Shown here in pieces: positions 1 through 4,652 of a stretch of DNA of 7,728 bases; the stretch's first letter is position 1, and every line of letters begins with the position of its first letter. This DNA is from Oscillospiraceae bacterium (lineage in GTDB: Bacteria; Bacillota; Clostridia; Oscillospirales; Acutalibacteraceae): NCBI GenBank assembly GCA_009779455.1, contig WREG01000088.1, forward strand, positions 1-7,728, given 5' to 3'. The notes beneath the pieces were generated by a model, which was not told where the DNA came from, did not search any database, and saw only the letters and a program-made list of their open reading frames with translations. The translations under genes and the position numbers were made by a program.

Positions 1-1354
1 CCATAAGGGCGAGCGTTGAGCCGCATACAGCTCCTTGGGAAGTGGAGCCGTTTGACGATAAAACTTCCGATACAAGGCGGAGGGTATAGGGGAATTCTTC
101 AATAGAGGGTATCACGGGGAGCAGGGACTTTTCTGCCAAAGCGCCGTGGCCTATTTCGCGCCTGCCGGGCCCTCTGGGCGGCCTTGTCTCGCCTACGGAA
201 TACGAGGGGAAATTATAGTGGTGCATATAGCGTTTGCTGTCCTCGCTGTCGATGCCGTCAAGCTCCTGTGCGTCGCGTATAGTGCCGAGCGTGGCGACGG
301 TCAGCACTTGGGTCTGGCCCCGCGTGAACATGCCTGAGCCGTGGGCGCGGCTGAGGACATCAATTTCAGCCGCTAAAGGGCGTATATCATCTATGCCCCT
401 GCCGTCAACGCGTTTGTTGTCGTCCAGCAGCCAGCGGCGCACAACGTATTTTTGAAGCTTGTAAATACAGTCGTCCAGCTTCGCGGCGTCATCGGGCCAG
501 GTTTCGTCAAGTTTTTCGTGGACTTCCTCATAGATCGGCTTCAGGTTTTCGTCGCGGACGCGCTTGTCGTCCGTATCAAGGGCGAAACGGACTTTTTCCA
601 AAGCTATTTCCTTTACCGCCTCGTACATCTCCTCAGGCGGGTCGTTTGACGGGAAGGGCACTTTTTCCTTTCCGATATCGTTTTTGATTGAGTTTATAAA
701 CTCAAGGAGCTTTTTGTTTTCGGCGTGAGCGGCCATTATACCGCCGAGCATGACCTCATTTGAGACCTCGTTCGCGGCGGCCTCTATCATCGACACCACA
801 TCGCCCGTGGACGCGACCGTGACGCTCATCTGCGAAGCTTCTTTTTGCGCTTCGGTGGGGTTTATGACGTATTCGCCGTCAACAAACCCGACGCTGACCC
901 CGGCTATGGGGCCGTCCCAGGGGATTTCCGATATCGACAGCGCTATTGAAACGCCGAGCATACCGGCTATCTCCGGCGAGCAATCCGGGTCAACGGACAT
1001 AACAGTTACCACTACGCCCACATCGTTACGCATATCCTTGGGGAACAGCGGGCGAATCGGACGGTCTATCACTCTTGACGCGAGGGTGGCTTTTTCGCTG
1101 GCCCTGCCTTCCCTGCGCTGGAATGAGCCGGGGATCTTGCCCACTGCGTATAATTTTTCTTCAAAATCCACTGAGAGCGGGAAAAAATCGACACCTTCGC
1201 GGGGCTTGTCCGAAATTGTGGCGGCGCAAAGCACCTCTGTCTCTCCATAACGCATAAAGCAGGAACCGCCCGCAAGTCCCGCCATTTTCCCCGTTTCAAC
1301 AACCAAAGGCCTGCCGGCCAGTATGGTTTCATATTTTTTAAAATTCTCGAACAT
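1..1354 (-). CDS. pnp: Polyribonucleotide nucleotidyltransferase (PNPase), N-terminal 451 residues, cut by window edge
   Basis: PNPase is a phosphorolytic 3'-to-5' exoribonuclease that degrades mRNA to nucleoside diphosphates as a trimer in the cytoplasm. The reading frame is open from ATG at 1354 to the window edge. The first RNase PH domain covers about residues 10-140 and carries FFPLSVDFEEKLYAVGKIPG (58-77) and IDRPIRPLFP (96-105), both close to the family consensus. An alpha-helical linker domain follows (about 145-300). The second RNase PH domain starts near 310 with KRVDGRG (314-320) and contains RPPRGPGRREIGHGALAE (391-408) and the phosphate-site stretch SNGSTSQ (434-440). The end of that domain and the expected KH and S1 RNA-binding domains lie outside the window. 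The start has an AAAGGA ribosome binding site 5 nt upstream. The gene begins 22 bp after rpsO, the conserved rpsO-pnp arrangement, so the two are probably co-transcribed. No frameshift or missing motif was seen. Confidence 0.97.
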   Translation of the reverse strand, partial: MFENFKKYETILAGRPLVVETGKMAGLAGGSCFMRYGETEVLCAATISDKPREGVDFFPLSVDFEEKLYAVGKIPGSFQRREGRASEKATLASRVIDRPIRPLFPKDMRNDVGVVVTVMSVDPDCSPEIAGMLGVSIALSISEIPWDGPIAGVSVGFVDGEYVINPTEAQKEASQMSVTVASTGDVVSMIEAAANEVSNEVMLGGIMAAHAENKKLLEFINSIKNDIGKEKVPFPSNDPPEEMYEAVKEIALEKVRFALDTDDKRVRDENLKPIYEEVHEKLDETWPDDAAKLDDCIYKLQKYVVRRWLLDDNKRVDGRGIDDIRPLAAEIDVLSRAHGSGMFTRGQTQVLTVATLGTIRDAQELDGIDSEDSKRYMHHYNFPSYSVGETRPPRGPGRREIGHGALAEKSLLPVIPSIEEFPYTLRLVSEVLSSNGSTSQGAVCGSTLALM

Positions 1355-1376
1355 TTTTTTCCTTTCTTAATGAGCC

Positions 1377-1640
1377 TTATTTACGGATACCTAACCTAGC
1401 AATAAGTGCGCGGTATCTTTCAATATCAACTTTTTGGAGGTAAACCAAAAGATTGCGCCTGTGACCTACCATTTTAAGAAGCCCCCTGCGCGAGTGGTGG
1501 TCTTTTTTATGCTCCTTCAAATGCTCCGTCAAATCGTTGATTCTTTTCGTAAGAACCGCAACCTGCACCTCCGGTGAGCCGGTATCGCCCTCATGCAGGG
1601 CATATTCTTCCATAATAGCTGTTTTTTCTGCCTGTGTCAT
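1377..1640 (-). CDS. rpsO: 30S ribosomal protein S15
   Basis: S15 is an early-binding small-subunit protein that recognises the central domain of 16S rRNA. The 87-residue product has the usual family length (about 87-89). It shows the conserved DTGSPEVQ (19-26), the rRNA-contacting HKKDHHSRRGLLKMVG (44-59) and the C-terminal RYRALIARLGIRK (75-87). I chose ATG at 1640. An in-frame upstream ATG at 1700 would add 20 residues (MLCNSIFAKL...) that S15 proteins lack, and those codons lie inside a leader hairpin. The AAAGGA box sits 11 nt before the chosen start, the same spacing used for lexA and the nitroreductase here. The gene is first in an operon with pnp and is preceded by a long structured leader, which suggests S15 autoregulation. 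Confidence 0.97.
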   Translation of the reverse strand: MTQAEKTAIMEEYALHEGDTGSPEVQVAVLTKRINDLTEHLKEHKKDHHSRRGLLKMVGHRRNLLVYLQKVDIERYRALIARLGIRK

Positions 1641-1845
1641 CGTTATGACTATCCTTTCTCTGCGAGACGGAAGTTTTGCAAATATAGAATTACAAAGCAA
1701 AACTTTCTACGTAAAAAATTTTTAATTTTTTACGTTTTTCACCTCATTTATATTTTACGGCCGAAAATCCCAGACAATGGGCAGGTGAATACCTAAGGAT
1801 AATATCCGTTATAAGGGTTTACTCCGATTTCCGAGGTTTCGAGCC
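1641..1845 (-). promoter_or_regulatory. Structured 5' leader of rpsO-pnp, candidate S15 autoregulatory RNA
   Basis: About 200 nt separate the probable transcription start (near 1845) from the rpsO ATG. Reading the minus strand, four pairings are visible. TTCACCT (1789-1783) pairs with AGGTGAA (1744-1738) over 7 bp and encloses the small hairpin CCCA-TTGTC-TGGG (1781-1769). A 10-bp A/T stem ACGTAAAAAA/TTTTTTACGT spans 1735-1709. A 9-bp stem AAGTTTTGC/GCAAAACTT pairs 1705-1697 with 1679-1671, just upstream of the ribosome binding site. AGGTATTCACCT can instead fold locally (AGGT/ACCT), which would exclude the 7-bp stem. S15 leaders are known in several phyla and differ in structure. Assigning this one to S15 is inference. 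Confidence 0.5.
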
Positions 1846-1851
1846 AAAGAT

Positions 1852-1880
1852 ATATTAACACACATTTTCCGTTTTGTCAA
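1852..1880 (-). promoter_or_regulatory. Housekeeping (sigma-A type) promoter for rpsO-pnp
   Basis: On the minus strand there is a perfect -35 TTGACA (1880-1875), a 17-bp spacer and -10 TAATAT (1857-1852). It points toward rpsO and would start transcription near 1845. It begins just beyond the end of the nitrilase remnant. A 23-bp A/T palindrome (1878-1900) overlaps the first bases of the -35 box. Confidence 0.7.
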
Positions 1881-1900
1881 AACATTTTTTAAATGTTTTG
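1878..1900. repeat. 23-bp A/T-rich palindrome beside the rpsO promoter
   Basis: CAAAACATTT and AAATGTTTTG form a perfect 10-bp inverted repeat around a 3-nt centre (TTT). It lies 3 bp past the stop of the nitrilase remnant and overlaps the rpsO -35 box by 3 bp. No T-run follows on either strand, so it is a poor intrinsic terminator. It could be a protein-binding site or a weak 3' hairpin. It is not a standard LexA box, because its half-sites are too far apart. Confidence 0.5.
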
Positions 1901-1903
1901 TCT

Positions 1904-2101
1904 CTAAGTGTTCCTGTATGCTTCATTCAGAATATAGCCCGACAAAAAACATTCGGGAAACAGCAGCAGATCGACCTCTTTATCTTCGGCCTCTTTCGCA
2001 AACCGCAGCATACTGGCAAGCGCCGCGCACGGATCGCCAATAATTTCGGGCGCTTGGCAGGCGCCAACTCTGACTGTGTTCTTAGTGTGGAGCTGTTTCA
2101 T
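1904..2101 (-). pseudogene. Truncated carbon-nitrogen hydrolase (nitrilase family), N-terminal remnant
   Basis: The 65-residue product matches only the first strand-helix-strand unit of the nitrilase/carbon-nitrogen hydrolase fold. RVGACQAPEIIGDP (11-24) fits the start of the domain. VDLLLFPECFLSGY (43-56) holds the block whose Glu (E51, in FPE) is the first member of the family's Glu-Lys-Cys triad. Family members are usually 250-300 residues. The Lys and Cys blocks are absent, because a TAG stops the frame and the rpsO promoter follows at once. The ORF begins 13 bp after the lexA stop, with only a weak GAAAAAA run before its ATG, so any translation would depend on lexA read-through. After the stop another frame is open for about 30 codons but carries no recognisable nitrilase motif. 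A decayed gene is the likeliest reading; an expressed micro-protein is less likely. Confidence 0.65.
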
Positions 2102-2114
2102 TTTTTTCTAAATT

Positions 2115-2702
2115 TTAATACTGCCTTGTCAGTGCGATGACCTTGCCCAAAATTATAACTTCGTTTGTTATAATCGGCTCAAAAGCGTCGTTCGCGGGCT
2201 GGAGCCTAAAATGCCCGTTTTCTTTATAAAAGCGCTTGACGGTGGCTTCGTCCTCGATCATCGCTATTACGATTTCCCCGTTTCTGGCGACGGGTGTTTT
2301 TTCGGCTATAACGATGTCGCCGTCAAATATCCCGTCGTTTATCATGCTCTCGCCACGCACCCTGAGCGCGAACAGGGCTTCGCCGGAGATCCTCCCCGAA
2401 TAGGGGATGTAGCCTTCAATCTGCTCTACGGCCAATATAGGCACGCCGGCAGTCACGGTTCCCACAAGAGGTACGTTTTGGATATTTCCGGAATGCCCGG
2501 AGACCCTTATCGAGCGCTTTAGCATCGGGTCGCGGGTAATATAGCCCGCCTCCTCCAAATAATTAAGGTTGGCCTGTACCGACGAGGTGGACCGCAAGCC
2601 CACAGCCTTCGCTATCTCCCTCACTGACGGCGGGACGCCCCCCGTTAGGCGCTCGGTGATGTATTTGTAGATTTTTTGCTGGGTTTCAGACAGTTTATCC
2701 AT
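2115..2702 (-). CDS. lexA: LexA repressor (SOS regulator, self-cleaving)
   Basis: LexA represses DNA-damage genes. It cleaves itself when RecA filaments on single-stranded DNA stimulate it. The 195-residue protein has the full two-domain layout. The N-terminal winged helix-turn-helix (1-68) includes PPSVREIAKAVGLRSTSSVQ (24-43). The cleavage site is A85-G86 in VGTVTAGVP (80-88). The C-terminal S24 peptidase domain has the catalytic serine S119 in RGESM (116-120) and the catalytic lysine K156 in ATVKRF (153-158). The length is slightly below the roughly 205 of Bacillus LexA. ATG at 2702 has AAAGGA 11 nt upstream. It has its own consensus promoter, with a palindrome of LexA-box spacing beside the -35, which suggests autoregulation. 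A nitrilase remnant lies directly downstream on the same strand. Only the family is identified by eye, but all key residues are intact. Confidence 0.96.
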   Translation of the reverse strand: MDKLSETQQKIYKYITERLTGGVPPSVREIAKAVGLRSTSSVQANLNYLEEAGYITRDPMLKRSIRVSGHSGNIQNVPLVGTVTAGVPILAVEQIEGYIPYSGRISGEALFALRVRGESMINDGIFDGDIVIAEKTPVARNGEIVIAMIEDEATVKRFYKENGHFRLQPANDAFEPIITNEVIILGKVIALTRQY

Positions 2703-2745
2703 GATTCAACCATTCCTTTCTTTACTTAATAATAGTATTTTAACC

Positions 2746-2774
2746 ATTCTAGCACATATTTTTGAAAAAAGCAA
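2746..2774 (-). promoter_or_regulatory. lexA promoter
   Basis: Reading the minus strand, -35 TTGCTT (2774-2769) and -10 TAGAAT (2751-2746) are separated by 17 bp. Transcription would start near 2739 and give a leader of about 37 nt before the lexA ATG. The -35 overlaps the LexA-box-like palindrome at 2773-2784, a position suited to repression. Confidence 0.7.
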
Positions 2775-2784
2775 ACATTTGTTT
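2773..2784. promoter_or_regulatory. Degenerate LexA-box-like operator
   Basis: AAACATTTGTTT has the AAC-N4-GTT core and the spacing of the Gram-positive SOS box (GAAC-N4-GTTC). The outer G and C are replaced by A and T. It abuts the lexA -35 element, where an autoregulatory operator would be expected. No other copy with the canonical GAAC/GTTC ends was noticed in the window. The position supports the call and the sequence only partly does. Confidence 0.45.
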
Positions 2785-2880
2785 AAAAAAATTTTTAATT
2801 TACAAACAAATCATCGAATATTTAAAGTCAATTCATAACGAAGTAATATATGTGGATTAATATAACATTGTACTTATTAA

Positions 2881-2912
2881 AGCCTTATGCCGCACAGGGT
2901 TTTAATAAGGCT
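2881..2912. repeat. Inverted repeat with two competing stems
   Basis: AGCCTTAT (2881-2888) pairs with ATAAGGCT (2905-2912) around a 16-nt loop. An overlapping pair, TTATTAAA (2874-2881) with TTTAATAA (2901-2908), uses part of the same right arm, so only one stem can form. No good T-run follows on either strand. On the minus strand it lies about 20 nt past the stop of a 14-codon ORF and about 100 nt upstream of the lexA promoter. Confidence 0.4.
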
Positions 2913-3006
2913 GAGTTTCCAGATTTTTCATTATAACGTGAACTGCGCGTATGTTAACAGCTTTTGTTTACGCATGAAAAATCCCCTCCTAAAAGCAACC
3001 CCTTAA
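2887..3006 (+). pseudogene. 39-codon ORF, possible Y-family polymerase remnant (very tentative)
   Basis: An open frame from ATG (2887) to TAA ends 7 bp before the strong terminator hairpin at 3014. No ribosome binding site precedes it. Residues 13-22, IFHYNVNCAY, resemble the N-terminal strand of Y-family DNA polymerases (typically I-x-H-x-D-x-N-x-x-[YF]). Here Asn would replace the catalytic Asp. Y-family polymerases are often LexA-regulated, so a decayed copy next to lexA would make sense. The match covers few residues and may be chance. A competing reading uses the opposite strand (2931-2975), and both cannot be constrained coding sequences. Confidence 0.2.
2931..2975 (-). CDS. 14-codon leader-peptide-like ORF
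   Basis: MRKQKLLTYAQFTL is preceded by AGGAGG (2990-2985, within AGGAGGGG) 9 nt before its ATG. This is a stronger Shine-Dalgarno match than any gene in this window has; the others use AAAGGA-like boxes. A hairpin with two alternative stems follows about 20 nt downstream, a layout like an attenuation leader. No promoter could be assigned with confidence, and the hairpin at 3014-3039 would lie upstream in the same transcript. The peptide shows no run of one amino acid and matches nothing I recognise. The strong ribosome binding site may be coincidence. Confidence 0.25.
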   Translation of the reverse strand: MRKQKLLTYAQFTL

Positions 3007-3013
3007 AAAGAGG

Positions 3014-3048
3014 CACAGCCAAAATCAGTTTTGGCTGTGTTTCTTTTT
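3014..3048 (+). terminator. Rho-independent terminator, possibly bidirectional
   Basis: CACAGCCAAAA (3014-3024) and TTTTGGCTGTG (3029-3039) form a perfect 11-bp stem with loop TCAG, followed by TTTCTTTTT. On the minus strand CCTC and then a T5 run follow the same hairpin, so it could act both ways, less strongly on that side. No well-supported gene lies upstream on the plus strand. It may end a small RNA or a decayed gene in 2820-3010. It insulates the sporulation gene downstream. Confidence 0.85.
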
Positions 3049-3056
3049 ATAATTCT

Positions 3057-3085
3057 GTATAATTCTTTTCGTTTGGGTAAAAATG
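3057..3085 (+). promoter_or_regulatory. Sigma-F-like (forespore) promoter for the SpoIIQ-like gene
   Basis: GTATA (3057-3061) and GGTAAAAATG (3076-3085) are separated by 14 bp. This agrees with the Bacillus sigma-F pattern as I know it: -35 GYATA, about 15 bp, then -10 GG-NN-A-N-A-N-T-R. Transcription would start near 3092, leaving about 40 nt before the ATG. spoIIQ is a sigma-F target in B. subtilis, so promoter and gene support each other. A sigma-A-like alternative, TTGATA-17-TAAATT (3090-3118), would leave too short a leader for the ribosome binding site. Confidence 0.5.
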
Positions 3086-3131
3086 TAATTGATATTACTT
3101 TACAATCAATATAAATTTCGAAAGGAATAAT

Positions 3132-3899
3132 ATGAATATGGATGCAAATAAGGATATAACAGCGAAAATAAACCCTAAAATTTTATCTTTGACGATTTCT
3201 GCGATTGTGCTGGCTATTGCCGTCGCTGCGTTTTCGTGGGCGAATATAAGAAAAATAGCTCCCCCGCAAAGAACCGAGCCGACGGTATCCGCTACAGATG
3301 ACAGCGAAGCGGGGAATAACCTGACGGGGGTTCCCGACAACCGCACGGAAACGCAGGCGGTTCCGCAAATCATTCCGCAAACGGCGCCGAAAACAGAGCC
3401 GCAGACTGTAAAATCCGATGTGGGGGCTGGTGCGGGGACTGAAGCGCAGGCCCCCTCGAAATCCGAGGAGGGCGCGGTTTCAGGCGCGGCGCTTAAGTTT
3501 GCGCTCCCTCTTTCAACGGATATAGGGGCGGATTACAGCCAGGGCGAAATGGCATACAATTCAACGCTGGGCGACTGGAGGCTCCATAACGGGATAGATT
3601 TCAACGGTTTGCCGGGGGATTCCGTAAAAGCCGTATACGAAGGGGTCATAACGGCCGTATACGACAACCCGTTATGGGGAACCGTCGTGGAAATCGACCA
3701 CGGCTCAGGTATATCGGCAAAATATTGCGGTTTGGAAAAAGACAGCGTTAAGCCCGTAAATTCCTCCGTCGGGAAAGGGTCGGAAATAGGCGTCTTGGGC
3801 GTTGTCCCCGCAGAAAGCGACAGGATGCCGCACCTTCATTTTGAAATAACTGTAAATTCCGTATTGGCCGACCCGCTTGAGGTTCTCGGCAGGAATTAG
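3132..3899 (+). CDS. spoIIQ: SpoIIQ-like membrane-anchored M23 (LytM) peptidase-family protein
   Basis: The 255-residue product has a short cytoplasmic N-terminus, one hydrophobic segment (about 18-38) and a Pro/Thr/Gln/Glu-rich linker (about 43-118). A C-terminal M23 domain follows (about 120-255). The block YNSTLGDWRLHNGIDF (142-157) is typical of SpoIIQ, the forespore half of the SpoIIQ-SpoIIIAH channel that spans the two membranes during engulfment. All M23 metal ligands are present: H152 and D156 (HxxxD) and H236 in HLH (234-236), with H234 as the catalytic histidine. B. subtilis SpoIIQ has lost a ligand, whereas clostridial ones can keep zinc. ATG at 3132 has AAAGGA 5 nt upstream; the second ATG (codon 3) is less well spaced. 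A sigma-F-like promoter precedes it. The alternative is a generic M23 endopeptidase or SpoIVFA-like protein; linker and signature favour SpoIIQ. Confidence 0.8.
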   Translation: MNMDANKDITAKINPKILSLTISAIVLAIAVAAFSWANIRKIAPPQRTEPTVSATDDSEAGNNLTGVPDNRTETQAVPQIIPQTAPKTEPQTVKSDVGAGAGTEAQAPSKSEEGAVSGAALKFALPLSTDIGADYSQGEMAYNSTLGDWRLHNGIDFNGLPGDSVKAVYEGVITAVYDNPLWGTVVEIDHGSGISAKYCGLEKDSVKPVNSSVGKGSEIGVLGVVPAESDRMPHLHFEITVNSVLADPLEVLGRN

Positions 3900-3900
3900 G

Positions 3901-3938
3901 ATACAGGGGTTCAGGCTTATAAGCCTGAACCCCTGTAT
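3901..3938. terminator. Perfect 38-bp palindrome filling the gap between two convergent stop codons
   Basis: The left arm ATACAGGGGTTCAGGCTTA (3901-3919) is exactly mirrored by 3920-3938, with no spacer. It occupies all but one base of the 39-bp gap between the spoIIQ-like TAG and the nitroreductase TGA. As RNA it would form a very stable stem on either strand, consistent with a bidirectional terminator or 3'-end protector. Neither side has a T-run, so classical intrinsic termination is doubtful. It is the strongest palindrome in the window. Confidence 0.7.
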
Positions 3939-4505
3939 TCAGATTGCCAGGGATTTAATTATTTTGAAATGGTCACTGAAGGGGTTCCGTTCTTTAACAG
4001 GCGTGGTTTTTGATTTGCAGCCTATCGCTATAGCTATAAGGAATTTATAATTTTCGTCTATATCAAGGTTGTTTTTCCATATTTTTCCCTGATCATGATT
4101 CATAAGAGCGCCCAGGCTCCCGATAATACACGAGCCTATGGAAAGGCTTTCAGCCGCGACGGCAATGTTTTCAGCCATTAAACCCGCCTCCATGCAGCTG
4201 TCTCCTTCGGCGAAAATAAAAATAAGCGTTGGCGCGTTATGATAAACCGGATTGGTATCCCATCTCGTGTAAGCGGGGGTACCCCACCCTACAAGATTTT
4301 TAAAGTCAACGTTTAACCGTTTAAGCGCTTCGGCGTCCTGTAAGACACGGACGTGGCATGGCTGGGAATTCCTGCCGCTCGGCGCCCAATAAGCGGCAGT
4401 CAAAACAGTAAACAGCTCATCATCAGTTATCTGTTCATTTGAAAAATCTCTGACGGTGCGCCTTTTAACGATAGCGTCAATAACTTCATTGTGTAAAATT
4501 TCCAT
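3939..4505 (-). CDS. Nitroreductase-family FMN-dependent oxidoreductase
   Basis: The 188-residue product has the marks of the NfsB/FRP-type flavoprotein fold, which uses NAD(P)H and FMN and works as a dimer; its substrate cannot be told from sequence. KRRTVRDF (14-21) is the N-terminal FMN-phosphate-binding stretch. AAYWAPSGRNSQPCHVRVL (37-55) is the second flavin-contact block. AGLMAENIAVAAESLSIGSCIIGSL (107-131) is the conserved dimer helix and glycine-rich turn. IAIGCKSKTTPVKERNPFSD (159-178) is the usual C-terminal strand and Arg/Lys-containing tail. I chose ATG at 4505, with AAAGGA 11 nt upstream. The upstream in-frame ATG at 4517 overlaps that box, so it is unlikely to be used. A consensus promoter is present. 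The gene appears monocistronic, divergent from infC and convergent with the spoIIQ-like gene. Confidence 0.9.
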   Translation of the reverse strand: MEILHNEVIDAIVKRRTVRDFSNEQITDDELFTVLTAAYWAPSGRNSQPCHVRVLQDAEALKRLNVDFKNLVGWGTPAYTRWDTNPVYHNAPTLIFIFAEGDSCMEAGLMAENIAVAAESLSIGSCIIGSLGALMNHDQGKIWKNNLDIDENYKFLIAIAIGCKSKTTPVKERNPFSDHFKIIKSLAI

Positions 4506-4547
4506 GATGATATACATCCTTTCTCATTGAATAAATGTTTCCAAAAG

Positions 4548-4576
4548 ATTATATATTATAAAAACAAAAAAATCAA
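4548..4576 (-). promoter_or_regulatory. Nitroreductase promoter
   Basis: On the minus strand -35 TTGATT (4576-4571) is followed by a 17-bp spacer and a perfect -10 TATAAT (4553-4548). The predicted start near 4541 leaves about 36 nt before the ATG at 4505. It is divergent from the infC promoter, with about 40 bp of A/T-rich DNA between the two -35 boxes. No operator-like repeat was seen. Confidence 0.7.
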
Positions 4577-4617
4577 ACAGATATTTTTAACAGATTTTTC
4601 AGTTTTTAAAAAAAATG

Positions 4618-4646
4618 TTGACATGAAGGCAAAAATCTGCTAAAAT
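4618..4646 (+). promoter_or_regulatory. infC operon promoter
   Basis: A perfect -35 TTGACA (4618-4623), a 17-bp spacer and -10 TAAAAT (4641-4646) give a strong housekeeping promoter. An A/T-rich tract with A- and T-runs (about 4555-4615) lies just upstream and could act as an UP element. The predicted start is near 4653. Confidence 0.85.
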
Positions 4647-4652
4647 GGCTTT

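Noticed and set aside
146..1332. Open frames opposite or out of phase to pnp, including a 166-codon plus-strand frame at 750-1250
   Set aside because: They are antisense or shifted to an uninterrupted PNPase frame with clear family motifs, and have no ribosome binding site or recognisable domain.
1641..1700. N-terminal extension of S15 from ATG 1700
   Set aside because: The extra 20 residues are not found in S15 proteins and the codons lie in a leader hairpin; the AAAGGA box serves ATG 1640.
1801..1900. Frameshifted continuation of the nitrilase remnant
   Set aside because: About 30 codons are open in another frame, but they lack the next nitrilase motifs and overlap the rpsO promoter.
2211..2522. 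103-codon plus-strand frame inside lexA
   Set aside because: It is antisense to LexA, whose catalytic residues and cleavage site are intact.
3095..3380. Minus-strand frames over the spoIIQ-like N-terminus, one with hydrophobic segments
   Set aside because: The hydrophobicity mirrors the codons of the real gene's transmembrane segment and linker; no ribosome binding site was seen.
4506..4517. Four-residue nitroreductase extension from ATG 4517
   Set aside because: That ATG overlaps the only Shine-Dalgarno, so it could not use it.
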